From Leifsonia xyli subsp. cynodontis DSM 46306 (GTDB taxonomy: Bacteria > Actinomycetota > Actinomycetes > Actinomycetales > Microbacteriaceae), in the NCBI RefSeq assembly GCF_000470775.1, contig NC_022438.1:2542001-2606000 (forward strand): a stretch of 64,000 nucleotides of DNA, read 5' to 3'. This document shows positions 54,086 through 62,172 of the stretch, one piece after another. The translations under genes were made by a program, and so were the position numbers. Below the pieces are notes generated by a model. It was not told the origin of the DNA, ran no database searches, and saw nothing but the letters and a program-made list of their open reading frames with translations. The stretch's first letter is position 1. Each line of letters opens with the position of its first letter.

Positions 54086-54197
54086 GAGGACCTCCTAAGT
54101 CATCGAGTGCAGGGAAACTAGACAGCCCCACTCTCGACCGGGAGGTCCTCACCCATCTATCGCGTCACACCTCAACCAACGTCCCTGAGCAGCACAC
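53091..54197 (-). mobile_element. IS481-family insertion sequence, copy 2 (1107 bp)
   Basis: The element appears identical to the copy at 551-1657 and is oriented the same way. It is bordered by CTAG on both sides (53087-53090 and 54198-54201), consistent with a four-base duplication at a CTAG target; the next base on each side does not match, so the duplication cannot be longer. It interrupts a GntR gene. The two copies form 1.1-kb direct repeats 52.5 kb apart and could recombine to delete everything between them. Confidence 0.93.
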
Positions 54198-54207
54198 CTA
54201 GAGCCCG

Positions 54208-54675
54208 TCAGCCCTCGGCCTCCGTGGCCATCAGCAGATAGCCGAACTGTTCGGTGACCACGGAGAAGCCGTGCCGCTCGCAGAGCCGTCGGGCCGCCGT
54301 GTTGAGGCTCCACACCGAGAGGGTCATCCGGTCGCCCGCAGCGACGAGGTCGGCGAGCACCCGCGAGGCGATCCCGCGACCGCGGCGCTCGGTGAGCACG
54401 GCGATGTCGACGAGGTAGATGCGGGGGCCGTTGCGGTCGAGCGTCACCGATCCCGAGGGCTCGCCGTCGTCCGTGATGATCGAGGTCGTCGCGCACGGGT
54501 GGCGGTCGTGGCGCTCGGCGGCGTGGACGCTGTAGCGCAGAGCCAGGGCCGGAGCGCGGAGGCCGGAGCGCGTGCCGGCCACTCCGCTGAGCGCGTCCAG
54601 GAACACCCGACGCAGGAAAGCCTCGTCGTCGGCGGTCGCCGGGCGGAGCTCGACGGCACGAGACACCGAGGGCAC
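54208..54675 (-). CDS. GNAT-family N-acetyltransferase
   Basis: A 155-residue GNAT. Core elements are VELRPATADDEAFLRRVFLDAL at the N-terminus, YLVDIAVLTERRGRGIASRVLADL with the acetyl-CoA loop R-x-x-G-x-G (motif A), and LSVWSLNTAARRLCERHGFSVV (motif B). The acceptor substrate is unknown. GTG 54675 is chosen because GGAAGGGGAGCCT precedes it. It lies immediately next to the IS481-family element, and its 3' end is seven bases from the CTAG. Confidence 0.85.
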   Translation of the reverse strand: MPSVSRAVELRPATADDEAFLRRVFLDALSGVAGTRSGLRAPALALRYSVHAAERHDRHPCATTSIITDDGEPSGSVTLDRNGPRIYLVDIAVLTERRGRGIASRVLADLVAAGDRMTLSVWSLNTAARRLCERHGFSVVTEQFGYLLMATEAEG

Positions 54676-54894
54676 AGGCTCCCCTTCCTCAAGGCGGCTC
54701 TGCAGCTGGGAGGGATGCGCGAAAGCCTGGATGCGAGCATAGGGCATCCCGGGCGGTCTCCTCTGGCCCGCACTGAGGGGACACCGGCCCGGGGGCGGCG
54801 GGAGAATCCCCGGCCGCACCCGAGCCGCGGGGAATACCATTGTCCGGAAGGAGCGGACTTCGACTCCTCGACCACCCATCGTGTGAGGAGATAC

Positions 54895-55542
54895 ATGCCC
54901 ATCCCCAATGACCAGCCCGAACAGCATCACCGGGTTCTGCTGCGCGACATGGTGCGCGAACGCATCCGCGACGCGATCATGGACGGCACGCTCCGCCCGG
55001 GCGAAGACCTCCGCGACGAGGAGCTGCAAGCCTGGCTCGGTGTCTCTCGCACTCCCATCCGGGACGCGGTCAACGAGCTCACCCGGGCCGGTCTCATCGA
55101 AATGGCCCCCAACCGCTACACGCGCGTGGCGACCCCCAGCGAGGAGGAGGCGCTCACCGCCTACAACACGCTCGGCGTCGTCCTGGCCGGCGTCGTCCGC
55201 CTCGCCGTCCCGAAGCTGTCGGACCGTGCGCGCAAAAGCGTCCTCTCCGACCTGGAGAAGTTGGCCGAGGCCGCGCGCGGCGGCGACTTCGACAGCGTCC
55301 GCGACCTGTTCATCCCGGTCTTCTCCCGCTACATCGAACACTGCGAGAACCCGCAGCTCGTCCAGCTGTGCCACGACACGCTCGACGGCCTCTCCTACAA
55401 GATGCGGACCGAGCGGATGCGCACCCTCGTCGACCAGCAGGAGCTCGCCGCCTCGATCGAGAAACTGCGGGAGGCCACGGCGTCCGGTTCCGCGGTGGAG
55501 GCAGAGCTCGCGACGGGGCTGGTGTTCCTGCTTCCGGCGTAG
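54895..55542 (+). CDS. GntR-family (FCD-like) transcriptional regulator
   Basis: A 215-residue regulator, intact. The winged HTH is MVRERIRDAIMDGTLRPGEDLRDEELQAWLGVSRTPIRDAVNELTRAGLIEMAPNRYTRV, and the C-terminal part is a helical effector domain with YIEHCENPQLVQLCHDTLDG. ATG 54895 follows TGAGGAGATAC. It is a close paralogue of the broken regulator at 52681. It lies ten bases before the alcohol dehydrogenase and probably controls it. Confidence 0.9.
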   Translation: MPIPNDQPEQHHRVLLRDMVRERIRDAIMDGTLRPGEDLRDEELQAWLGVSRTPIRDAVNELTRAGLIEMAPNRYTRVATPSEEEALTAYNTLGVVLAGVVRLAVPKLSDRARKSVLSDLEKLAEAARGGDFDSVRDLFIPVFSRYIEHCENPQLVQLCHDTLDGLSYKMRTERMRTLVDQQELAASIEKLREATASGSAVEAELATGLVFLLPA

Positions 55543-55552
55543 GCTCGGCAGC

Positions 55553-56610
55553 ATGCTTGCGACGATCATCCACAGGGAACGCGACGTCCGTCTCGAAGAG
55601 GTCCCCGACCCTGTCCTCTCCGCCGGAGGCGACGCGATCGTGCGCGTCGCCGCCGCCTGCGTCTGCGGGTCCGATCTGTGGCCCTATCGCGGCGTCACAC
55701 CGACCAGCCAGCCCCACCGGATCGGCCACGAGTTCGTCGGCGTCGTCGAGGCGGTCGGTCCGGAGGTCGAGACCATCGAACCGGGCGACTTCGTCATCGC
55801 ACCATTCTATGACTGCGATATGACTTGTGTGAACTGCGAGAACGGCGTGAGCGCCTCCTGTCTGGACGGCGGATGGTGGGGCGCCGACGACCGCTCCGGC
55901 GCTTTCGCGGACGACGGCCAGGGACAGAGAGTCCGCGTTCCGCACGCCGACGGGTCGCTCGTCGCGACGCCGGAGTATCCGCCCGAGGAGCTCATCCCGA
56001 GCCTCCTCACCCTGTCGGACGTGATGGGTACCGGCCACCACGCCGCGGTCTCTGCGAGCGTGCGCCCGGGCAGCACCGTCGTGGTCGTCGGGGACGGCGC
56101 GGTCGGCCTGTGCGCGGTGCTCGCCTCTGCGCGGCTCGGCGCCTCCCGCATCGTCGCGATGTCGCGGCACGAGTCGCGCCAGGCGCTCGCCCGCGAGTTC
56201 GGCGCGACCGACATCGTCGCCGAGCGCGGGGACGCGGGCGTCGCTGCGGTCAAGGAGTTGCTGGACGGTATCGGCGCAGACTGCGTCCTTGAGGCTGTCG
56301 GCACCAAGGAGTCGATGGACCAATGGACCAGGCCATCCGGTCGTGCCGTCCGGGTGGCATGGTCGGGTATGTGGGCGTGCCGAACGGCGGCCCCGAACTC
56401 CCGGTCCGCCCCCTGTTCGCCAGCAACATCGGCGTGAACGGTGGTGTCGCTCCCGTTCGCAATTATGTGGAGGAGCTGTTGCAGGATGTCTGGTCGGGTG
56501 CGATCGGGCCCGGTCGTGTCTTCGATCTCCAGCTGCCGTTGAGCGATATCGCTGAGGCGTATGCGGCGATGGACGAGCGCCGTGCGATCAAGGCGCTCGT
56601 CCGGCCGTAG
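55553..56610 (+). pseudogene. Zinc-dependent alcohol dehydrogenase, broken by an 8-bp duplication
   Basis: From ATG 55553 the protein shows all marks of a medium-chain zinc dehydrogenase: CVCGSDLWPYRG and IGHEFVGVVEAVGPEVE (catalytic zinc), four structural-zinc cysteines in CDMTCVNCENGVSASC, and the NAD-binding loop VVVGDGAVGLCAVL. At 56315-56330 the octamer ATGGACCA is present twice in tandem; removing one copy restores the frame (SMDQAIRSCRPGGMVGYVGVPNG) to the TAG at 56610. The last 51 bases of the gene are part of a 55-bp direct repeat found again at 58138-58192. Confidence 0.9.
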
Positions 56611-56614
56611 CCCG
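56560..56614 (+). repeat. 55-bp direct repeat, left copy (3' end of alcohol dehydrogenase)
   Basis: The sequence codes for the last 16 residues of the dehydrogenase (AAMDERRAIKALVRP) with its stop. It is identical over 55 bases to 58138-58192. After a one-base indel another seven bases match. Confidence 0.92.
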
Positions 56615-56925
56615 GCTCAGCCCGATCCGGAGACGTCGGCGCGGAGTCGAAGCGACGGGGCATCGAGGAGTGTCTTGTCGGAACAGGGCCTCATCGATTC
56701 CGCTCCAGCGCAGGAGGTTCGTTCTCTCCAGCGCTCAACCACGACAGTGAGTCGTCGCAGCTCAGCTAACGTCCCCGCGAAGTGCAGCCAGCCCGTCGGG
56801 CGCCTTACTCGGGGTCAGCGCTGACAGACGCTCAGCGTATGATTTTGCGCTACTTCTGCACCGAACCCAACGTGATGTGGTGGAGGCTGCTACCTTCGGC
56901 GTTTCAGGTTCTTGATATCAGATTC

Positions 56926-57696
56926 ATGACCGGCTCGATAGAGAGGTACTCTCCGGTGCTCTGGAACAAATCGTTCACTACTGCAACTTCTGTTGCTGTC
57001 ATCTGTACGGCCGGTGCGTTCCTGACGGGATTCGCACCAATACCAGCCAATGTGTCAGCGGCCGAAACATCTGAATCGCTCACCCTTGCCGCTTCGAAAG
57101 ACTTGGCGGCGATCGGTTCAGAAGATGCCTTGCCTGAGCGGGATCTTGAGGTGGAAGGCGGTGACGAAGGATGGTACATCCTCGCACCAGATGGTTCTAA
57201 ACAAAAAGTTCAGCCGGGTTCAGCGAGTCTGAAAGCTCCTGAGTCAGGTCGTTCACCACGACTGCTGGATCTGTGGATGTGGACTCAATGTTGGACGATC
57301 AATGACAGTAATTTCACGATCAAGTCATACGATTGGTGGTGGAGCGGTCAAAAAAATCAGATTGATCTGAAGTGTGGTTTCCATGACACGGCGAGAGGAA
57401 CTGGTTCGGGGTACAAACACATCGCCGCTGGTCACCAGCAGGACTGGCAGAACAAACTGGACCAGATCGGAGACCCCCGCTATTCCTGGGACGATGTCAT
57501 GAGTTCTGGGATCTATGCCGCTTTGATGTACCCCGAGTACACGACAGCACAGTCAGGTCAGAAGCGTTGTGCCTATGGAATTCTCGTTTATCTCACCGCC
57601 AAGGGTATTCAGCAACAGTTCGAGCCCACAGTTTTTTGGTCGGAGAACAACAAACTGATCATTACTGCCATCCCGAAAACTAAAGGTAGCTGTTAG
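56926..57696 (+). CDS. Secreted toxin-like protein (256 aa)
   Basis: From ATG 56926 a signal peptide is visible: a basic lead (RYSPVLWNK), a hydrophobic core SVAVICTAGAFLTGF and a cleavage-type ANVSAAE at about residue 46. A linker follows to about 115. The C-terminal domain has four cysteines (122, 150, 215, 256) and the pattern GYKHIAAGHQQDW (His165, His170, Trp174), a helix DVMSSGIYAALMYP, a strand YGILVYL and a final strand LIITAIPKT. A KH..GH segment near the start and a TAIP-like strand at the end recall RNase-type (BECR fold) polymorphic toxin domains; this is only a pattern match. The partner gene follows after 14 bases. An ATG at 56839 is an alternative start. Confidence 0.65.
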   Translation: MTGSIERYSPVLWNKSFTTATSVAVICTAGAFLTGFAPIPANVSAAETSESLTLAASKDLAAIGSEDALPERDLEVEGGDEGWYILAPDGSKQKVQPGSASLKAPESGRSPRLLDLWMWTQCWTINDSNFTIKSYDWWWSGQKNQIDLKCGFHDTARGTGSGYKHIAAGHQQDWQNKLDQIGDPRYSWDDVMSSGIYAALMYPEYTTAQSGQKRCAYGILVYLTAKGIQQQFEPTVFWSENNKLIITAIPKTKGSC

Positions 57697-57710
57697 GACG
57701 AATCCGAACA

Positions 57711-57977
57711 TTGAAGCAGCAGCGTGAGGTCCGATTTCTCCTTGACTGGTGGGAGTCGGGTACCGAAAAGTATGCGATGGAGCCGAGTGACTACGGCCTC
57801 TCAGATGAGCTCACATTGCGCTTGCGTCGCTTCTACGATCATTGGTTCCAGCATGTGGACCCTGTCATGGGGTGGGACACCGAAGAAAACCTGGCGATAT
57901 ACCATCGGGACAAAGAAGAAGTTCTTCAGCTCCTTCGAGATGAGCTATCCATTGACGTGAACCTATTGGCCGATTAG
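57711..57977 (+). CDS. Small acidic protein, probable immunity partner (88 aa)
   Basis: The gene starts with TTG at 57711, 14 bases after the toxin-like gene, with AGGA about ten bases upstream. The product begins MKQQREVRFLLDWWESGTEKYAM, is acidic, has no signal peptide or membrane segment and is likely all-helical (LTLRLRRFYDHWFQHVDP, KEEVLQLLRDEL). Size, charge and position are typical of cytoplasmic immunity proteins that neutralise a toxin encoded just upstream. No family can be named. Base composition matches the toxin-like gene and differs from the region around it. Confidence 0.6.
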   Translation: MKQQREVRFLLDWWESGTEKYAMEPSDYGLSDELTLRLRRFYDHWFQHVDPVMGWDTEENLAIYHRDKEEVLQLLRDELSIDVNLLAD

Positions 57978-58137
57978 CGCATCGTCGAATCGGCTTGTTT
58001 TCGTTCCATCCGTCCGAACAGGCGGAACCAGCTGTTCGTGCGCTCCGCGCGCCATCGCCCTTGTGCCTGTTTCCCGGGTGTGCGCTCGCACGTTTCATTG
58101 AGCTGCGCGCCGCCGATCCTCTCGTGACGCGCGCTCT

Positions 58138-58192
58138 TATGCGGCGATGGACGAGCGCCGTGCGATCAAGGCGCTCGTCCGGCCGTAGCCCG
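58138..58192 (+). repeat. 55-bp direct repeat, right copy
   Basis: An exact copy of 56560-56614. The stop codon of the converging nitroreductase gene begins two bases after it, so the original junction was probably dehydrogenase end to nitroreductase end. Confidence 0.92.
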
Positions 58193-58193
58193 C

Positions 58194-58787
58194 TCAGCCG
58201 TTCGCGAGCAGGAGGCTGTCGAGGGTGTTCCGCGTGCGCGGGGCGAGTTCGCGCTCGCGAAGCGCCTCCGGCAGCGTTCCGGCGTCGCCGAGCGTGCCGA
58301 TCGCGGTGACCGACACGGGCAGGAAGCGCTTCTCGAGGTCGAACGCCGCGCTCAGCCCCGCCGCATCGAAGCCGCCCATCTGGTGAGTGTGCAGACCGTC
58401 GTAGTGCGCCTGGACGATGAGGTGCGCGACGGCCTGGCCCACGTCGTAGGTGGCCCAGGGGTGCTCTTTGCCCTCCGCGTCCGCCGTCTCGGCCACCGCG
58501 GCCACCAGCACGCTCGCGGCGCCCGCCCAGAGCTGATTGAAGCCGACCAGCTGCGCGGCGATCGCCTCGAAGGCGGCGCTGCCGCGGCGCGCGACGATGA
58601 AGCGCCAGGGCTGTGAGTTGTTGGCGGACGGCGACCAGCGGGCCGCTTCCAGGGCGGCGGTGAGTTTGGTCTCGTCGATGACGGCGTCGCCGTCGAACGC
58701 CCGTGGGCTCCAGCGCTCGGCGAGCGTGGGCATCAGCGGGGTGGAGGTGTCGGCGGTGCGGGGCGAGGTGGCTTCGGCGATGGACAA
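58194..58787 (-). CDS. Nitroreductase-family FMN oxidoreductase
   Basis: A 197-residue protein with the nitroreductase pattern: RWSPRAFDGDAVIDETKLTAALEAARWSPSANNSQPWRF (FMN phosphate contacts SxRxF and NxQPW), then VGQAVAHLIVQAHYDGLHTHQMGGFD and VTAIGTLGD. It reduces nitroaromatics, quinones or similar compounds with NAD(P)H; the physiological substrate is unknown. The start appears to be TTG 58787. It converges on the alcohol dehydrogenase, from which it is now separated by the 1.6-kb island. Confidence 0.87.
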   Translation of the reverse strand: MSIAEATSPRTADTSTPLMPTLAERWSPRAFDGDAVIDETKLTAALEAARWSPSANNSQPWRFIVARRGSAAFEAIAAQLVGFNQLWAGAASVLVAAVAETADAEGKEHPWATYDVGQAVAHLIVQAHYDGLHTHQMGGFDAAGLSAAFDLEKRFLPVSVTAIGTLGDAGTLPEALRERELAPRTRNTLDSLLLANG

Positions 58788-59374
58788 AGCGGACTCCTAT
58801 GTGAGAGGGCGGAAAAGGGTTCGGCGCCATTGCCTAGCTGTATCCCCCTCGAACACCGGGAGCGCTGGGAGAATTCCCGCAGCTTTCGTTCTTTCCGCTC
58901 CGCCCGGAGAGCGCCAGGGTGTTCCGCTTTCTTCTTCCCGAGCGCTTGCCCGGGACGATCCGTGAGGGGCTCCACGATCCGTCCCCGCTGAGCCTTGCTT
59001 CTCGTCTCCGCCCCTTGTGATGCGATGCGAACGGTGTCTATGAAGATTTTTCATTAATTTCGGCGCAGTCTCCTCGGGTGGATCGGGGGCGATGTCGCCC
59101 GCGGTCGTTGCGCCCGCAGCGCTTCCGAAAACCGATGATTTCAGCTCCGATCGGGTATTTCATTTCCCGGAAGGGCGGCGCTGCGCTCGTCTGCGTTCCG
59201 GTGTGCGCGAGCGCTGGGAGAGAGCGACCCGTGTGCTCTTGTCCACCCCCACTTTCCGGGTTCCGGTCGCCCGAGTAAAACATGGTCCACCCCAACCGGT
59301 CAGGCCCCAGCGCTGCGGACGCAGCGCCCCCAACCCACACTCGAAAGGTCAAGCGCTGTGAGAGGTCCCCGTCC
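58788..59374. other. 587-base intergenic region upstream of the glycosyltransferase
   Basis: No gene is evident. The 13-mer GAGCGCTGGGAGA occurs twice, at 58860-58872 and 59209-59221, and a related AGCGCT centre lies at 59309-59314. These resemble the AGCGCT-centred operator-like site in the promoter at 63285-63313. An AT-rich patch lies around 59040-59060. The region probably contains the glycosyltransferase promoter. Confidence 0.45.
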
Positions 59375-60841
59375 GTGTTCATCTTCCTGCTACAACTCCG
59401 TCACATGCTCGGCGGTCACCCCGAGTTCTATCTGTTCGCCTTCTACTCCGCCCTGATCTGGGTGATCTGGATCGTCAAGGTTCTGATGTCCCGTCTCTAC
59501 CGCCCCTACACCGCCGGGTTCTCCGGCACGACGAGTGTCGTCGTCCCGGTCGTCGACGAGCCGCTCGGCCTGTTCCGGAAGGTGCTCGGCCGGATGGTGG
59601 AGCAGCGCCCGAGTGAGATCATCGTCGTGATCAACGGTGTCCCCAACCCGGGGCTCGCGGGGGTGTGCGAGGAATTCTCGCCGCTCGTGCGCTGGGTTCA
59701 CACGCCCATCCCGGGCAAGCGCAATGCGGTGATGATCGGCACGCGGATGTCGGTGGGCGAGATCACTGTGCTGGTCGACTCGGACACGGTCTGGACGCAG
59801 GACACCCTCAGCGAACTGGTCAAGCCGTTCGCCGACCAGCGCGTCGGCGGCGTCACGACCAAGCAGCGCATTCTGGAGCCGGAGCGCAGCTGGTTCACGC
59901 GCTGGGCCGACTGGCTGGAGAACACCCGGGCGCTCTACTCGATGCCGGCGCAGACCGTGGTCGGGCAGATCGGCTGCCTGCCGGGACGCACGATCGCGTT
60001 CCGCCGTTCGATCCTCATCCGGGTCACGGAGAAGTTCATGACGGAGAGGTTTCTCGGCGTCTTCCTCGAAGTCTCCGACGACCGTACGCTCACGAACCTC
60101 ACCCTCAAGGAGGGCTATCGCACCGTCTACCAGCACACGAGCCTGACCTACACCGACGCCCCGCATGAGGTGAGGAAGATGTTCAAGCAGCAGCTCCGCT
60201 GGGCTCGCGGCAGTCAGTACAACACCCTGCGGATGCTGCCGTGGATGGTGGGGCACGCCCCGATGCTGGCGTTCTTCTTCACGATGGACATCCTTCTTCC
60301 CTTCCTGCTCATGGGCGTCCTCGGCGGGTGGGCTTACCGTTCGCTCACGGGCAACGGCTACAACTTCTACGAGGGCTTCCTGACCTCCTACGGCATCCAG
60401 GGCGGTGTCATGATGGTGGCCGGGCTGATGGTCGCGTCCAGCGTCGTCAGCATGTCCATCCGGCAGATCCGCCACCTCTCCGAGAAACCGAGCGACTTCT
60501 TCCGGCTGCCGGTGTTCATCGTCGTCTCGACGTTCTTCCTCATGCCCATCCGCCTGATCGGGTTCTTCCGGATGGCGCACGCCGCCGGTTGGGGCACCCG
60601 CGCCGGCGCTTACTCCGGCGGTCCCAGCGAGGTCAGCTCCGACGAGGAGATCGCGGCCTTCGACGGCACGGTGTCCGCCACCGCTCGGGCGACCACGATG
60701 CGCGATGCGACGAAAGCGGCGATCGAGGCGACCGGCACCGTCGTGACCGAGCCCGCCCGGCGCCGGCGCAACCCGCTCGCCGCCATTCCGTACCTGATCG
60801 GCATCGCGATCCTGACGGCGGAGGCTCTGTTCCTTGTCTAG
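59375..60841 (+). CDS. Membrane GT2 polysaccharide synthase (hyaluronan/cellulose-synthase-like)
   Basis: A 488-residue processive family-2 glycosyltransferase. One N-terminal helix (YLFAFYSALIWVIWIVKVLM) precedes the GT-A domain: SVVVPVVDEPLGLFRKVL, VLVDSDTVWT (the DxD metal motif), LEVSDDRTLTN (catalytic acidic pair) and FKQQLRWARGSQYN (QxxRW). Four or more C-terminal helices follow, forming the export channel. The polymer is unknown. GTG 59375 is preferred; GAGAGG stands nine bases upstream. The downstream GH26 gene suggests a synthase-hydrolase pair for one polysaccharide, as with cellulose synthase and endoglucanase. Confidence 0.85.
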   Translation: MFIFLLQLRHMLGGHPEFYLFAFYSALIWVIWIVKVLMSRLYRPYTAGFSGTTSVVVPVVDEPLGLFRKVLGRMVEQRPSEIIVVINGVPNPGLAGVCEEFSPLVRWVHTPIPGKRNAVMIGTRMSVGEITVLVDSDTVWTQDTLSELVKPFADQRVGGVTTKQRILEPERSWFTRWADWLENTRALYSMPAQTVVGQIGCLPGRTIAFRRSILIRVTEKFMTERFLGVFLEVSDDRTLTNLTLKEGYRTVYQHTSLTYTDAPHEVRKMFKQQLRWARGSQYNTLRMLPWMVGHAPMLAFFFTMDILLPFLLMGVLGGWAYRSLTGNGYNFYEGFLTSYGIQGGVMMVAGLMVASSVVSMSIRQIRHLSEKPSDFFRLPVFIVVSTFFLMPIRLIGFFRMAHAAGWGTRAGAYSGGPSEVSSDEEIAAFDGTVSATARATTMRDATKAAIEATGTVVTEPARRRRNPLAAIPYLIGIAILTAEALFLV

Positions 60842-60868
60842 TTCGACATTCATCAGCAGGGCGGCACA

Positions 60869-62172
60869 GTGTGGTGGGCGCGCTCCACATCGCGCGCCCA
60901 GGCGACCGCCGCCGCCTTCTTCGTCCTCATCACCGTCCTCGCCGGCCTCTCCGTCTATGTCTGGGTCTCCCTCAGCGGGACCCCGCTGCGCAAGGCTGTC
61001 GCCGAGGCGGCCGGCGCCATCACACCGTTCGCCGCCCAGAACGCCCAACTGCGGCGCGATCTCAGCAAGGCCACGAGCGTCATCGCCTCCCAGAAGGGCA
61101 AGCTCTCGGCGATCCAGACAGAGAAACTCGCCCCTGCGATCCGGCCCCGGCCTCCGTCGCCTGCGGCCCTGGCCGGGCCTCCGTCGCGCCGCACGCCCGC
61201 GCGGAGCTCCTGAATCCATCCCGCCGCTACGACGGGATGTACACCGAGAAGGCGCCCTTCGACTGGGCGGCATTCGATGCGACCAGTGCGAAGGTCGGCG
61301 TCGCACCGAACCTCATCGGCTACTTCTCCGGGTGGAACGAGAGGTTCCGCGCCGACGCCGTGATCCGGGCTTGGGCACACGGAAGCCTCCCGATGATGGC
61401 CTGGGAGTCCCGGCCGCTCGGCGTGGGCGGCGACCCGGCGGTCGCGCCCGGATACTCTCTGCCGGCGATCATCGCGGGCGGCTTCGACACCTATCTGCAC
61501 CAGTACGCGAAGGACATCGTCGCCACCGGCCTGCCCCTCGTCATCCGCTTCGACCATGAGATGAACGGTGTCTGGTACCAGTGGTCGGAGACCGATGGCA
61601 GCGGTCCCCCCATCAACGGCAACGCCCCCGGCGATTATGCCAAGATATGGCGACACGTCCACGACATCTTCCAGCAGGAGCACGCGAACGACCTGGTGAT
61701 CTGGAACTGGTCGCCGAACATCGTCAACGACCTGCCCGCCTCTCACCGTGCCGACGGCTATCTGGCCTCGCTCTACCCCGGCGACCGCTACGTCGACTGG
61801 GTCGGCCTCTCCGGCTATCTGCGCCCGCCCTACCGCAGTGACCAGTCCTTCACGTTCGCCGGCAGCTTCGGGCCGAGTCTGAGTCAGATCCGTGCGCTGA
61901 CGAAGCATCCGATCATCCTCTCCGAGATCGGCGCTAGCGAGGCCGGTGGTCACAAAGCGGCATGGATCACCGCGCTGTTCGACGCGTTCGCCCAGCCGGA
62001 GAACGCTGACATCATCGGTTTCGCCTGGTTCAATCTCGTGGTCACATGTCTCGTCGGGGGAGAGCGTGTCACCAACGACTGGCGTGTCGACTCCCAGCCG
62101 GATTCGCTCTCGGCCTTCATCGCCGGGCTGACGAGACCCGAAGACCGATTCACCCTCGCACCGCCGCGCTGA
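60869..62172 (+). pseudogene. Membrane-anchored GH26 beta-mannanase-like protein, frameshifted
   Basis: GTG 60869 starts WWARSTSRAQATAAAFFVLITVLAGLSVYVWVSL, an anchor helix, followed by a coiled-coil-like stretch (AAQNAQLRRDLSKATSVIASQKGKLSAIQTEKL). Near 61150-61190 the frame changes and the catalytic domain begins NPSRRYDGMYTEKAPFDW. The general acid is Glu in RFDHEMNGVWYQW and the nucleophile Glu is in ILSEIGASEAGG, both typical of GH26. It would hydrolyse a mannan-like polymer outside the membrane. The frameshift separates the anchor from the enzyme. The end overlaps the converging lacI-type gene by 23 bases. Confidence 0.8.

Larger units (their letters stand above)
56615..58192 (+). mobile_element. 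AT-richer island of about 1.6 kb between direct repeats, carrying a toxin-immunity-like pair
   Basis: The segment lies between the alcohol dehydrogenase and the nitroreductase genes, and the duplicated dehydrogenase 3' end bounds it on both sides. Its middle (56830-57980) is clearly richer in A and T than the neighbours, with unusual codons. It carries two genes: a secreted protein with a toxin-like C-terminus and a small acidic protein. The first 311 bases (56615-56925) and the last 160 (57978-58137) hold no gene I can identify; no integrase is present. I infer insertion by recombination at the 3' end of the dehydrogenase, as integrating elements do at tRNA ends. Confidence 0.65.
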
